Origin: Pseudomonas nitroreducens NBRC 12694
GTDB lineage: Bacteria; Pseudomonadota; Gammaproteobacteria; Pseudomonadales; Pseudomonadaceae
DNA: 64,000 nucleotides
Direction of reading: 5' to 3'
NCBI RefSeq assembly: GCF_002091755.1
Contig: NZ_BDAI01000011.1
Span: 1 to 64,000, forward strand
The position numbers and the translations under genes were made by a program. Numbering within the stretch: position 1 is the first letter of the stretch; each line of letters begins with the position of its first letter. This document shows, in pieces, positions 10,349-19,404 of this stretch. The notes under the pieces were generated by a model that saw only the letters and a list, made by a program, of their open reading frames with translations, was not told the DNA's origin and searched no databases.

Positions 10349-11338
10349 TTACTGGGTCGCCAGCACGACAGCGCCGGTCACCAGCAGGTTGATCAGAGTC
10401 AGCGGGAGGCAGAACTTCCAGCTGAAGGCCATCACCTGGTCATAGCGCGGGCGCGGAATGGATGCGCGCAGCAGGATGAACATCATGATGAAGAAGCCGG
10501 TTTTCAGGGCGAACCAGATGAACGGGATCTGCGGCAGGACGCCGAAGGGCCCGTGCCAGCCGCCGAAGAACAGGGTCGCCAGCAGCGCGGACACCAGCAC
10601 GATGCCGATGTACTCGCCGACGAAGAACATGCCCCATTTCATGCCGGCGTACTCGATGTGGTAACCGTCGGCCAGTTCCTGCTCGGCTTCGGGTTGGTCG
10701 AACGGGTGACGGTGAGTCACGGCGACGCCGGCGACGAAGAAGGTCATGAAACCGAAGAACTGCGGGATGATGAACCACATGTGCTCGGCCTGGTAATCGA
10801 CTATGTCGCGCAGGCTGAACGAGCCGACCTGGGCCACGATGCCCATCAGCGACAGGGCCAGGAACACCTCGTAGGAGATGGTCTGGGCCGAGGCGCGCAG
10901 GCTGCCGAGGAGGGCGAACTTGTTGTTGCTCGACCAGCCGGCGAACAGCACCGCGTACACGGTCAGGCCAGCCATGGCGAAGAAGAACAGGATGCCGATG
11001 TTCAGGTCCGCCACACCCCAGGTGGGGGTGATCGGGATGACGACGAAGGCGACCAGCAGCGCACCCATGGCGATCATGGGGGCGAGGGTGAAGATCATCT
11101 TGTCGGCGAACGGCGGGGTCCAGTCTTCCTTGAAGAACATCTTCAGCATGTCGGCGCCGAGCTGGAAGGCACCGAAGGGGCCGACCCGGTTCGGACCGTA
11201 GCGGTCCTGCCAGAGGCCGAGCAGACGACGCTCGACCCAGCTCAGCAGCGCGCCGCAGACGACCACGGCGAGCAGGATGACGATGGCCTTGATGACCTCG
11301 ATCAGGATGTCGACGACGGCGGGTGTCAGCCAGCTCAT
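10349..11338 (-). CDS. nuoH: NADH-quinone oxidoreductase subunit H
   Basis: 329 residues, eight helices (ND1). It forms the quinone chamber entrance and the E-channel. Signatures seen: WVERRLLGLWQDRYGPNRVGPFG, the quinone-site loop; PFDQPEAEQELADGYHIEYAGMKWGMFFVGEY, with the acidic E-channel cluster; and FILLRASIPRPRYDQVMAFSWK near the C-terminus. ATG overlaps the nuoG stop by 4 nt. Confidence 0.98.
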   Translation of the reverse strand: MSWLTPAVVDILIEVIKAIVILLAVVVCGALLSWVERRLLGLWQDRYGPNRVGPFGAFQLGADMLKMFFKEDWTPPFADKMIFTLAPMIAMGALLVAFVVIPITPTWGVADLNIGILFFFAMAGLTVYAVLFAGWSSNNKFALLGSLRASAQTISYEVFLALSLMGIVAQVGSFSLRDIVDYQAEHMWFIIPQFFGFMTFFVAGVAVTHRHPFDQPEAEQELADGYHIEYAGMKWGMFFVGEYIGIVLVSALLATLFFGGWHGPFGVLPQIPFIWFALKTGFFIMMFILLRASIPRPRYDQVMAFSWKFCLPLTLINLLVTGAVVLATQ

Positions 11339-14049
11339 TGCGCAGCCTCCTGCAGACCTTCAGCGACGGCGCCGATGACACCGGCGGGAATGCCTTGCAG
11401 ACCGATCGGCAGGGCGACCAGGCCGGCGCCGAGCCCTTCGCTCACGCGCAGCGGCAGGCGCAGTTCCTGGCCCTTGACGGTCAGGCGGATGATCGCGCCT
11501 TCGTTGACGCCCAGACGGTCAGCCTCGGCCTTGGCCAGGGTGACGTAGGTCTGCGGGATGCGCTCCTGCACCGGGGCGGCCTTGGCGGAATTCTCCTCGC
11601 TGCCGAACAGGTGATAGAAGGGCACCACCTTGAACTGGCTGGCGGCGGTGTGGAATGGCGCAGGAATCTCGCTGAACCACAGGGCTTCGCCCTTGGCTTC
11701 GATCAGGCGTACGCCCGGATCGCCGGCGCGCAGGTGGCCGCCGACTTCGTCCTGGAACTTGTTCCAGGCCTGCGGGGAGTTCCAGCCCGGGGACCAGGCG
11801 AAGGGAATCTGCTGACGCGGTTCGGCGCTGCCGGCGTAGCCTTCCATGGAGAAGGCGAAGGCGGAGTCGATGTCCTGCGGCTGACGCGGCTCGCTGACAT
11901 TGATGTTGGCGCGCATGGCGGTACGGCCGGAGTAGCGGTGCGGCTCGCGCGCCAGCTTCAGGCCCTTGATGCGGAACGCGGCGTTCGGCGCGGCTTCGCG
12001 GATGCCGGCCAGTTGCGGCTTGGCGGCGACGACGGCGTCGATCACGTGGTCCAGCTGAGTCCAGTCGACACGCTTGCCTTCGAGGGTGCTGTGCAGGGCG
12101 TGCAGCCAGCGCCAGCCTTCGCGGACCAGGTTGTCGGCGTTGTAGTAGGTCGGGTCAAAGACCTGGAAGAAACGCTGGGCGCGGCCTTCCTGGCTGACCA
12201 GGGTGCCATCGCCTTCGGCGAAGCTGGCGGCCGGCAGCAGGACGGTGGCCTTGGCGCTGGTGGCAGTCTGCTGGTGATCGGCGACGACGACGATCTTCGC
12301 AGCGGCCAGGGCAGCATCGACAGCGGCGGCGTCGGCGCGGCGGTACAGGTCGTTCTCCAGGATCACCACGGCATCGGCGGCGCCGGAGGTCAGCTGCTCG
12401 AGAGCGGCTTCCACGGAGTCACCGCCGAAGAGGGCCAGGCCCAGGCTGTTGGCTTCCGGAACCACCAGACTCAGGGAGCCATTCTTCTCGCGGTTCTTCA
12501 GCGCGCTGGCGATGTTGGCCGCGGCTTCGATCAGGGCGTTGCTGCCCAGCGAGGTGCCGGAGATGACCAGCGGACGCTTGGCGGCGACCAGGGCATCGGC
12601 GATGCGCTGGGCGAGGGCGGCGGCTTCGGCGTCGAGGCCGGCCACGGCCGGGGCGCTCGGGTCGATCGCGTGGGCCACGGCGAAGCCCAGGCGAGCCAGG
12701 TCTTCGGTGGCGGCGTGCACGCACTCGGCGGCAACGTCGTCCAGGCGGGTTTCATCCAGGCTGGCGATGAACAGCGGGTTCATCTCGTGCTGGGCGATGG
12801 TCTTCACCGCGGCGTCGAGCCATGGCTGGATCTTCATCGCGGCGGCCATGTCCTCGCCCTTGCCCTTCACCGACTGGCGCAGCGCCAGGGCGATACGGGC
12901 AGCGGTCTGGGTCAGGTCTTCGCCGAGCACGAATACCGCGTCGTGGTCTTCGATATCACGGATGGTCGGCACCGGCAGCGGGCCGTCCTGCATGACTTTC
13001 AGAACCAACTGCAGGCGTTGCAGTTCATCGGCGGAGATGCCGCTGTAGAAGTTCTGCGCGCCGACCAGTTCGGCCAGGGCGTAGTTGCTTTCCAGGCTGG
13101 CACGCGGCGAACCGATACCGATGACCTTGCGGCCCTTGAGCAGGGCAGCGGTCTGGTCGAGGGCGCCATCCAGCGAGAGCTTCTGCTTGCTCAGCATCAG
13201 CTGCGGCTGGCGTGGGCGGTCTTCGCGGTTGACGTAGCCGTAGCCGAAACGGCCGCGGTCGCAGAGGAAGTAGTGGTTCACCGAGCCGTTGTAGCGGTTC
13301 TCGATGCGGCGGATTTCACCGTAACGTTCGCCGGGGCTGATGTTGCAGCCGCTGGAGCAACCATGACAGATGCTCGGGGCGAATTGCATGTCCCACTTGC
13401 GGTTGTAGCGCTCGGAGTGGGTCTTGTCGGTGAACACGCCGGTCGGGCAGACCTCGGTCAGGTTGCCGGAGAATTCGCTCTCCAGTACACCGTCCTCGAT
13501 CCGGCCGAAGTAGACGTTGTCGTGCGCGCCGTAGACGCCCAGGTCGGTGCCGCCAGCGTAGTCCTTGTAGTAACGGACGCAGCGGTAGCAGGCGATGCAG
13601 CGGTTCATCTCGTGGGCGATGAACGGGCCGAGCTCCTGGTTCTGGTGGGTGCGCTTGGTGAAGCGGTACCGGCGCTGGTTGTGGCCGGTCATCACCGTCA
13701 TGTCCTGCAGGTGGCAGTGACCGCCTTCCTCGCAGACCGGGCAGTCGTGCGGGTGGTTGGTCATCAGCCATTCGACGACGCTGGCGCGGAACTGCTTGGC
13801 CTCTTCGTCCTCGATGGAAATCCAGGTGTTGTCGGTGGCGGGAGTCATGCAGGACATGACGAGGCGACCGCGTTTGTCGTTCTCATCGGTGTACTGCTTG
13901 ACCGCGCACTGGCGGCATGCGCCGACGCTTCCGAGCGCCGGGTGCCAGCAGAAGTAGGGGATGTCGAGACCGAGGGAGAGGCAGGCCTGCAACAGGTTGT
14001 CCGCTCCGTCGACTTCTAACGTCTTGCCGTCTACGTGGATCGTGGCCAT
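11335..14049 (-). CDS. nuoG: NADH-quinone oxidoreductase subunit G (Fe-S electron wire)
   Basis: 904 residues, E. coli-like length. The N-terminal ferredoxin domain has N1b ligands (CWHPALGSVGACRQC, then CMTP). Next comes the His-ligated N5 region (HDCPVCEEGGHC), then N4 (CIACYRC) and the off-path N7 motif CHGCSSGC with a later Cys (FLCDRGR). The rest is a molybdopterin-oxidoreductase-like fold without cofactor residues. N7 is characteristic of bacterial NuoG. A 128-nt spacer with a strong hairpin separates it from nuoF, the largest gap in the operon. Confidence 0.98.
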   Translation of the reverse strand: MATIHVDGKTLEVDGADNLLQACLSLGLDIPYFCWHPALGSVGACRQCAVKQYTDENDKRGRLVMSCMTPATDNTWISIEDEEAKQFRASVVEWLMTNHPHDCPVCEEGGHCHLQDMTVMTGHNQRRYRFTKRTHQNQELGPFIAHEMNRCIACYRCVRYYKDYAGGTDLGVYGAHDNVYFGRIEDGVLESEFSGNLTEVCPTGVFTDKTHSERYNRKWDMQFAPSICHGCSSGCNISPGERYGEIRRIENRYNGSVNHYFLCDRGRFGYGYVNREDRPRQPQLMLSKQKLSLDGALDQTAALLKGRKVIGIGSPRASLESNYALAELVGAQNFYSGISADELQRLQLVLKVMQDGPLPVPTIRDIEDHDAVFVLGEDLTQTAARIALALRQSVKGKGEDMAAAMKIQPWLDAAVKTIAQHEMNPLFIASLDETRLDDVAAECVHAATEDLARLGFAVAHAIDPSAPAVAGLDAEAAALAQRIADALVAAKRPLVISGTSLGSNALIEAAANIASALKNREKNGSLSLVVPEANSLGLALFGGDSVEAALEQLTSGAADAVVILENDLYRRADAAAVDAALAAAKIVVVADHQQTATSAKATVLLPAASFAEGDGTLVSQEGRAQRFFQVFDPTYYNADNLVREGWRWLHALHSTLEGKRVDWTQLDHVIDAVVAAKPQLAGIREAAPNAAFRIKGLKLAREPHRYSGRTAMRANINVSEPRQPQDIDSAFAFSMEGYAGSAEPRQQIPFAWSPGWNSPQAWNKFQDEVGGHLRAGDPGVRLIEAKGEALWFSEIPAPFHTAASQFKVVPFYHLFGSEENSAKAAPVQERIPQTYVTLAKAEADRLGVNEGAIIRLTVKGQELRLPLRVSEGLGAGLVALPIGLQGIPAGVIGAVAEGLQEAAQ

Positions 14050-14147
14050 GGGTCTAAGTCTTCGTTGGCCCGTTGTCAGCGGGCGTGGCTAATAGAAATC
14101 ACGGTTTCATCGGGCCGGCGGCACACCGCGGCACTGCAACGAAACAA

Positions 14148-14168
14148 CGCCGGGCGCAGCGCCCGGCG
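14148..14168 (-). other. perfect GC hairpin in the nuoF-nuoG spacer
   Basis: CGCCGGGCGC (14148-14157) and GCGCCCGGCG (14159-14168) form a 10-bp arm pair around one base. In the direction of transcription it begins 9 nt after the nuoF stop and is followed by TTGTTTCG, a poor U-tract. It looks like a partial intrinsic terminator/attenuator or an mRNA-end stabiliser inside the operon. Confidence 0.7.
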
Positions 14169-14177
14169 ATCAAAGCA

Positions 14178-15527
14178 TCAAGCGCCGACGGTCCGCGGTG
14201 CTTGTACGGCCTGAGCCTGGCGGGAAATGCCCGCTTCGAACTCGGGACGGAAATACTTCAGTGCGCTGCCCAGCGGCTCGACGGCACCCGGTGCGTGGGC
14301 ACAGAAGGTCTTGCCGGGGCCGAGGAAGTTGACGAGCTGCTCGAGGGTTTCCAGGTCGCCCTGGGCGCCTTCGCCTTTCTCCAGTGCGCGCAGCACCTTC
14401 ACGCTCCACGGCAGGCCGTCGCGGCACGGCGTGCACCAGCCGCAGGATTCGCGGGCGAAGAACTCTTCCATGTTGCGCAGCAGGGACACCATGTTGACGC
14501 TGTCGTCCACCGCCATGGCCAGACCGGTACCCATACGGGTGCCAACCTTGGCGACGCCGCCGGCGTAGAACAGCGCGTCCAGGTGTTCCGGCAGGAGGAA
14601 GCCGGTACCGGCGCCGCCCGGCTGCCAGGCCTTGAGCTTGTAGCCATCGCGCATGCCGCCGGCGTAGTCCTCGAACAGCTCGCGGGCCGGAAGGCCAAAG
14701 GGCAGTTCCCAGATGCCGGGGTTCTTCACCTTGCCGGAGAAGCCCATGAGCTTGGTGCCCATGTCTTCGCTGCCCGGACGGGCGAGGCCCTTGTACCAGT
14801 CGACGCCGTGCTCGACGATCGCCGGCACGTTGCACAGGGTCTCGACGTTGTTCACGCAGGTCGGCTTGCCCCAGACGCCAACGGCGGCGGGGAAGGGCGG
14901 CTTGGAGCGCGGGTTGGCGCGGCGGCCTTCCAGCGAGTTGATCAGCGCGGTCTCTTCGCCACAGATGTAGCGGCCGGCGCCGGTGTGGACGAACAGCTCG
15001 AAATCGAAACCGCTGCCGAGGATGTTCTTGCCCAAGAGGCCGGCGGCCTTGGCTTCCTCGATGGCGCGGTTCAGGTTACGGGCCGCGTCGACGTACTCGC
15101 CGCGCAGGAAGATGTAGCCGCGGTAGGCCTTGAGGGCGCGCGCGGAGATCAGCATGCCTTCCACCAGCAGGTGCGGCAGCTGCTCCATGAGCATGCGGTC
15201 TTTCCAGGTGTTGGGTTCCATCTCGTCCGCGTTGCACAGCAGGTAGCGGATGTTGAGGGATTCATCCTTGGGCATCAGGCCCCACTTCACGCCGGTGGGG
15301 AAGCCCGCACCGCCGCGGCCTTTCAGGCCGGAGTCCTTGACGGTCTGGACGATGTCGTCGGTGGCCATCTCGGCCAGCGCCTTGCGCGCGGCGGCATAGC
15401 CATTCTTCGACTGGTACTCCTCCAGCCAGACCGGGGCGCCGTCGTCACGCAGGCGCCAGGTCAGCGGATGGGTTTCGGCCGCGCGCGCGGTGCGATTGGG
15501 CGTGCCGTAGGAGGTGAGGCGACTCAT
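14178..15527 (-). CDS. nuoF: NADH-quinone oxidoreductase subunit F (NADH/FMN site)
   Basis: 449 residues. GRGGAGFPTGVKWG and the following AEEMEPN-type segment (NADEMEPNTWKDR) form the FMN/NADH pocket. ESCGWCTPCRDG plus FCAHAPGAVEPLG carry the four Cys of cluster N3. It accepts hydride from NADH and starts the electron chain. ATG 15527 (MSRLTSYG) overlaps the nuoE stop by 4 nt; a longer in-frame start inside nuoE is not credible. Confidence 0.98.
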   Translation of the reverse strand: MSRLTSYGTPNRTARAAETHPLTWRLRDDGAPVWLEEYQSKNGYAAARKALAEMATDDIVQTVKDSGLKGRGGAGFPTGVKWGLMPKDESLNIRYLLCNADEMEPNTWKDRMLMEQLPHLLVEGMLISARALKAYRGYIFLRGEYVDAARNLNRAIEEAKAAGLLGKNILGSGFDFELFVHTGAGRYICGEETALINSLEGRRANPRSKPPFPAAVGVWGKPTCVNNVETLCNVPAIVEHGVDWYKGLARPGSEDMGTKLMGFSGKVKNPGIWELPFGLPARELFEDYAGGMRDGYKLKAWQPGGAGTGFLLPEHLDALFYAGGVAKVGTRMGTGLAMAVDDSVNMVSLLRNMEEFFARESCGWCTPCRDGLPWSVKVLRALEKGEGAQGDLETLEQLVNFLGPGKTFCAHAPGAVEPLGSALKYFRPEFEAGISRQAQAVQAPRTVGA

Positions 15528-16018
15528 GCGTAGGCCTCCAGCAGTTTGGCGACGCCGTCGGGACGCAGGTCGCCGAAGGTGTCGTCGTCGATCATCATCG
15601 CCGGGGCCTTGTCGCAGTTGCCCAGGCAGCACACCGGCAGCAGGGTGAAGCGGCCGTCGGCGGTGGTCTGGCCGAGGCCGATGCCCAGCTGCTTCTGGAT
15701 TTCGCCAACGACGGACTCGTGGCCGCCGATGTAGCAGACCATGCTGTCGCAGACGCGGATGATGTGGCGGCCGACCGGCTGGCGGAAGATCTGGCTATAG
15801 AAGGTAGCGACGCCTTCGACGTCGCTGTCCGGGATGCCGAGGATGTCGGCGATGGCCGGAATGGCGCCGTCCGGCACCCAGCCGCGCTGCTTCTGGACGA
15901 TCTTCAGGGCTTCGATGGACGCCGCGCGGGAGTCCTCGTAGTGATGCATCTCGTGCTCGATGGCCGAGCGCTCGGTTTCGCTGAGTTCGAAACGATCAGT
16001 CTGGATAAGGGTACTCAT
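15524..16018 (-). CDS. nuoE: NADH-quinone oxidoreductase subunit E
   Basis: 164-residue thioredoxin-like [2Fe-2S] subunit (N1a). Cluster ligands are seen as CDSMVC (C-x4-C) and CCLGNC (C-x3-C). The N-terminal helical bundle contains KQRGWVPDGAIPAIADILG. It begins 2 nt after nuoCD. Confidence 0.97.
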   Translation of the reverse strand: MSTLIQTDRFELSETERSAIEHEMHHYEDSRAASIEALKIVQKQRGWVPDGAIPAIADILGIPDSDVEGVATFYSQIFRQPVGRHIIRVCDSMVCYIGGHESVVGEIQKQLGIGLGQTTADGRFTLLPVCCLGNCDKAPAMMIDDDTFGDLRPDGVAKLLEAYA

Positions 16019-16020
16019 GA

Positions 16021-17802
16021 TCAGCGGTCCACGTCGGCCATAACGAAGTCGATACTGCCCAGATAGGCGATCAGGTCAGCGATCATGCTGCCGTTGATCA
16101 CCGACGGAATCTGCTGCAGGTGCGCGAAGCTGGGCGTCCGGATGCGGGTCCGGTAGCTCATGGTGCTGCCATCGCTCGTCAGGTAGTAGCTGTTGATGCC
16201 CTTGGTCGCTTCCACCATCTGGAAGGCTTCGTTGGCCGGCATGACCGGGCCCCAGGAAACCTGCAGGAAGTGGGTGATCAGGGTCTCGATGTGCTGCAGC
16301 GTGCGCTCTTTGGGCGGCGGCGTGGTCAGCGGGTGGTCGGCTTTGTACGGGCCTTCGGGCATGTTCTTCAGGCACTGCTCGATGATGCGCAGGCTCTGGC
16401 GCATCTCGCCCATCTTGACCATGCAGCGGTCGTAGGCGTCACCGTTGGCCGCCAGCGGCACTTCGAACTCGAAGTTCTCGTAGCCGGAGTAGGGGCGGGC
16501 CTTGCGCAGGTCGAAATCGCAGCCGGTGGCGCGCAGGCCGGCGCCGGTGGTGCCCCATTCCAACGCTTCCTTGGTGTTGTACTGGGCAACGCCGATGGTA
16601 CGGCCACGCAGGATGCTGTTCTTCAGGGCGGCGGTTTCGTACTCGTCCAGGCGCTTGGGCATCCAGTCGAGGAATTCGCGGACCAGTTTGTCCCAGCCGC
16701 GCGGCAGGTCGTGGGCGACGCCGCCGATGCGGTACCAGGCCGGGTGCAGGCGGAAGCCGGTGATGGCTTCGACGACCTTGTAGGCGCGCTGGCGGTCGGT
16801 GAAGGTGAAGAACACCGGGGTCATCGCACCCACGTCCTGGATGTAGGTACCCAGATAGAGGAGGTGGTTCAGGATGCGGAAGAACTCCGACATCATGATG
16901 CGGATGACGTCGACGCGCTGCGGCACCTTGATGCCGGCGAGCTTCTCGACCGAGAGCACGTACGGCAGGTTGTTCATCACGCCGCCGAGGTAGTCGATAC
17001 GGTCGGTGTACGGAATGAAGCTGTGCCAGGACTGGCGCTCGGCCATCTTCTCGGCGCCACGGTGGTGGTAGCCGATCTCCGGAACGCAATCGAGGATCTC
17101 TTCACCATCCAGTTGCAGGATGATGCGGAACGCACCGTGCGCGGACGGGTGGTTCGGGCCGAGGTTGAGGAACATGAAGTCCTCGTTCTCGCCGTGACGC
17201 TTCATGCCCCAGTCTTCGGGCTTGAAGCGCAGGGCTTCCTGCTCGAGGTCCTGCTTGGCGGCGGACAGCGCGTAGGGATCGAACTCGGTGGCGCGCGCCG
17301 GGTAGTCCTTGCGCAGCGGGTGACCTTCCCAGGTCGGCGGCATCAGCATGCGGGTCAGGTGCGGGTGACCGGTGAAGGTGATCCCGTACATGTCCCAGAC
17401 CTCACGCTCGTACCAGTTGGCGTTCGGCCAGATACGGGTGGCGGTGGGCAGGTTCAGGTCGCCTTCGGACAAGGCCACCTTGATCATCACGTCACTGTTA
17501 CGCTCGAGCGACATCAGGTGGTAGAACACGCTGAAATCGGCGCCCGGCAGGCCGCGACGGTGGGTGCGCAGGCGCTCGTCCACACCGTGCAGGTCATAGA
17601 GCATGACGTACGGCTTGGGCACATTGCGCAGGAAGGTGAGGACGTCGATCAGGCGCTCACGGGCGACCCAGAGCACCGGCATGCCGGTGCGGGTGGCCTG
17701 GACGGTGAAGGCCTCGGCGCCAAAGCGGGAATTCAGTTCGACGACGATGTCTTGGTCGTCTGCCTTGTAAGGCGGGATGTACAGAGCGGAGTCTGCATTC
17801 AT
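16021..17802 (-). CDS. nuoC: NADH-quinone oxidoreductase fused subunits C/D
   Basis: 593-residue natural fusion (nuoCD), usual in gamma-proteobacteria. Residues ~1-190 are the 30-kDa NuoC domain (YEREVWDMYGITFTGHPHLTRMLMPPTWEGHPLRKDYP). The remainder is the 49-kDa NuoD domain, with LGPNHPSAHGAFRIILQLDGE (quinone-head histidine loop), GYHHRGAEKMAE and a C-terminal GSIDFVMADVDR end. It forms the quinone-reducing site next to cluster N2. A 59-nt spacer separates it from nuoB. Confidence 0.98.
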   Translation of the reverse strand: MNADSALYIPPYKADDQDIVVELNSRFGAEAFTVQATRTGMPVLWVARERLIDVLTFLRNVPKPYVMLYDLHGVDERLRTHRRGLPGADFSVFYHLMSLERNSDVMIKVALSEGDLNLPTATRIWPNANWYEREVWDMYGITFTGHPHLTRMLMPPTWEGHPLRKDYPARATEFDPYALSAAKQDLEQEALRFKPEDWGMKRHGENEDFMFLNLGPNHPSAHGAFRIILQLDGEEILDCVPEIGYHHRGAEKMAERQSWHSFIPYTDRIDYLGGVMNNLPYVLSVEKLAGIKVPQRVDVIRIMMSEFFRILNHLLYLGTYIQDVGAMTPVFFTFTDRQRAYKVVEAITGFRLHPAWYRIGGVAHDLPRGWDKLVREFLDWMPKRLDEYETAALKNSILRGRTIGVAQYNTKEALEWGTTGAGLRATGCDFDLRKARPYSGYENFEFEVPLAANGDAYDRCMVKMGEMRQSLRIIEQCLKNMPEGPYKADHPLTTPPPKERTLQHIETLITHFLQVSWGPVMPANEAFQMVEATKGINSYYLTSDGSTMSYRTRIRTPSFAHLQQIPSVINGSMIADLIAYLGSIDFVMADVDR

Positions 17803-17861
17803 AGTCTTTAAGTCACTCGGTCAACGGTGGAGTGAAAACGGGCCTCTCGTGGAGGGCCGGA

Positions 17862-18539
17862 TCACACTTCGTCGGGGCTGCGCAGGTTGGTGACCGCAAT
17901 GCGCTGTTCGCGCTTGAGATCCTTCTGGGCAGGCATGTCAGCGCGATAGACGCCTTGATCGCCTACAACCCAGGACAACGGACGACGCTCCTGGCCGATG
18001 GATTCCTGCAGCAGCATCAGGCCTTCCAGGAACGCCTCCGGACGGGGCGGGCAGCCGGGGATGTACACGTCCACGGGGAGGAACTTGTCGACCCCCTGAA
18101 CGACCGAGTAGATGTCGTACATGCCGCCGGAGTTGGCGCACGACCCCATCGAGATCACCCACTTGGGTTCCAGCATCTGCTCGTACAGGCGCTGGATGAC
18201 CGGAGCCATCTTGATGAAGCAGGTGCCGGCGATGACCATGAAGTCAGCCTGGCGCGGCGATGCACGGATCACTTCGGCGCCGAAACGGGCGATGTCGTGC
18301 GGCGCGGTGAACGCCGTGGTCATCTCCACGTAGCAGCAGGACAGCCCGAAGTTGTACGGCCACAGGGAGTTCTTGCGACCCCAGTTCACCGCACCGTTGA
18401 GAACATCCTCGAGCTTGCCCATGAAGATGTTCTTGTGGACCTGCCCTTCGATGAGCGGGTCTTCTACCGTTTCGCGCTGGCCGATCGGGTATTGATCATT
18501 GGGCGCATCCGGATCGATCCGGGTAAGTTTGTATTGCAT
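17862..18539 (-). CDS. nuoB: NADH-quinone oxidoreductase subunit B (cluster N2)
   Basis: 225 residues. N2 ligands are seen in GLSCCYVEM (tandem Cys), GSCANSGG and YIPGCPPRPEA. It delivers electrons to quinone. ATG 18539 gives MQYKLTRIDP, homologous to the usual MDYTLTRIDP start, with GAGG 9 nt upstream; a TTG two codons earlier is less likely. It is 10 nt downstream of nuoA. Confidence 0.98.
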   Translation of the reverse strand: MQYKLTRIDPDAPNDQYPIGQRETVEDPLIEGQVHKNIFMGKLEDVLNGAVNWGRKNSLWPYNFGLSCCYVEMTTAFTAPHDIARFGAEVIRASPRQADFMVIAGTCFIKMAPVIQRLYEQMLEPKWVISMGSCANSGGMYDIYSVVQGVDKFLPVDVYIPGCPPRPEAFLEGLMLLQESIGQERRPLSWVVGDQGVYRADMPAQKDLKREQRIAVTNLRSPDEV

Positions 18540-18549
18540 CGCCAAAGCC

Positions 18550-18963
18550 TCATTGTTTTAGCTTCGCCTGCCGTGCGCGGCGTGCCGCCGGCGCCCAATC
18601 GAGCGCGCCGATACGCCACAGGTAGACAAGACCTGCCAACAGAATTGCTATGAAAATGGTTGCCTCGATCAGACCGGCCCAGCCGCTTTCACGGACGGAC
18701 ACTGACCAGGCGAAAAGGAAGAGGGCTTCGACGTCGAAGATCACGAAGAGCATCGCGACCAGATAGAATTTTGCCGACAGACGCAGGCGGGCGCTGCCGG
18801 TGGGGACGATGCCGGATTCGAACGGCTCGTTCTTGCTGCGACCAAATGCCTTACTGCCAAGCAGGCTGGAAACCCCTAGCATGAAGCCGAGCAGGCCCAG
18901 CACTCCTAAAAGGAAGGCGGCGAGTCCCCAGTGTTGAGCTGCAAGTTCAGCTGGATTGGGCAT
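18550..18963 (-). CDS. nuoA: NADH-quinone oxidoreductase subunit A
   Basis: 137-residue three-helix subunit (ND3), first gene of the nuo operon. It contains SKNEPFESGIVPTGSARLRLSAKFYLVAMLFVIFDVEALFLFAW, the conserved loop and acidic TM2. Strong AGGAAGGAG ribosome site ahead of the ATG. Together with the twelve downstream cistrons it encodes the entire complex I. Confidence 0.98.
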   Translation of the reverse strand: MPNPAELAAQHWGLAAFLLGVLGLLGFMLGVSSLLGSKAFGRSKNEPFESGIVPTGSARLRLSAKFYLVAMLFVIFDVEALFLFAWSVSVRESGWAGLIEATIFIAILLAGLVYLWRIGALDWAPAARRARQAKLKQ

Positions 18964-19076
18964 GCCGATACTCCTTCCTACAAATAACGATTGTCTTGGG
19001 TTCCAGGCGCAACGCCTGACTACTGCGAACCCGACAACTCAAGGATAGTGAGCTAAGGGTTCAGGTCATCTTTCCA

Positions 19077-19106
19077 ATTTTATGCCCAAAGCCTTCAGCA
19101 AGTAAA
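19077..19106 (-). promoter_or_regulatory. candidate sigma-70 promoter of nuo operon
   Basis: Minus-strand -35 TTTACT (19106-19101), 18-nt spacer and -10 TAAAAT (19082-19077, five of six matches). It predicts a start near 19069 and a ~105-nt leader before nuoA. Inferred from motif match only. Confidence 0.5.
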
Positions 19107-19263
19107 TTTTTCCAACACAAACAGATGCTTCTAATTCGGGCAAAAGCCTTTTGCATTTCCCGTAGCGCCCTGTTTGCGGGGCTCTGGGCGCTTAGTGTGG
19201 CGGCACTTGGGCTTTGGTCGAATAGTACTTTCGAGGTATTTGGCCGCAATAAATTGCCAATCC

Positions 19264-19288
19264 GCAAATGATAAGTATTATCATTTGC
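19264..19288. promoter_or_regulatory. perfect 11-bp palindrome, Fur/Zur-box-like
   Basis: Arms GCAAATGATAA and TTATCATTTGC surround GTA. The inner 15 bases TGATAAG-T-ATTATCA match the 7-1-7 Fur consensus (TGATAAT-N-ATTATCA) at 14 of 15 positions. The outer AAATG...CATTT also resembles Zur boxes. It lies ~195 bp upstream of the predicted nuo start and 117 bp past the end of the hotdog gene, so its target is unclear. Confidence 0.55.
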
Positions 19289-19404
19289 TGTGTCGTATAT
19301 CCGTAACTTTACTACATATAAGCGGCGACGCTTTTATTTCGCTCAATCTTCGGCATTCAATTATCCCCCTGCAATTCCCCTGGGCGCCCCTCATTCGGGG
19401 TGGT

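Larger units (their letters stand above)
18964..19404. promoter_or_regulatory. nuo upstream region (441 bp), locally AT-rich
   Basis: This space lies between nuoA and the upstream hotdog gene, both on the minus strand. It is clearly more AT-rich than the surroundings (about 19040-19140 and 19200-19340). It holds a likely nuo promoter (19077-19106) and an 11-bp palindrome (19264-19288), listed separately. No coding frame is convincing. A short CCCC-TCATT-GGGG hairpin (19387-19401) directly follows the hotdog stop and may act as a weak terminator. Confidence 0.6.

Noticed and set aside
12419..12724. Short frames inside nuoG
   Set aside because: Out-of-frame shadows with Arg/Pro/Gly-rich composition.
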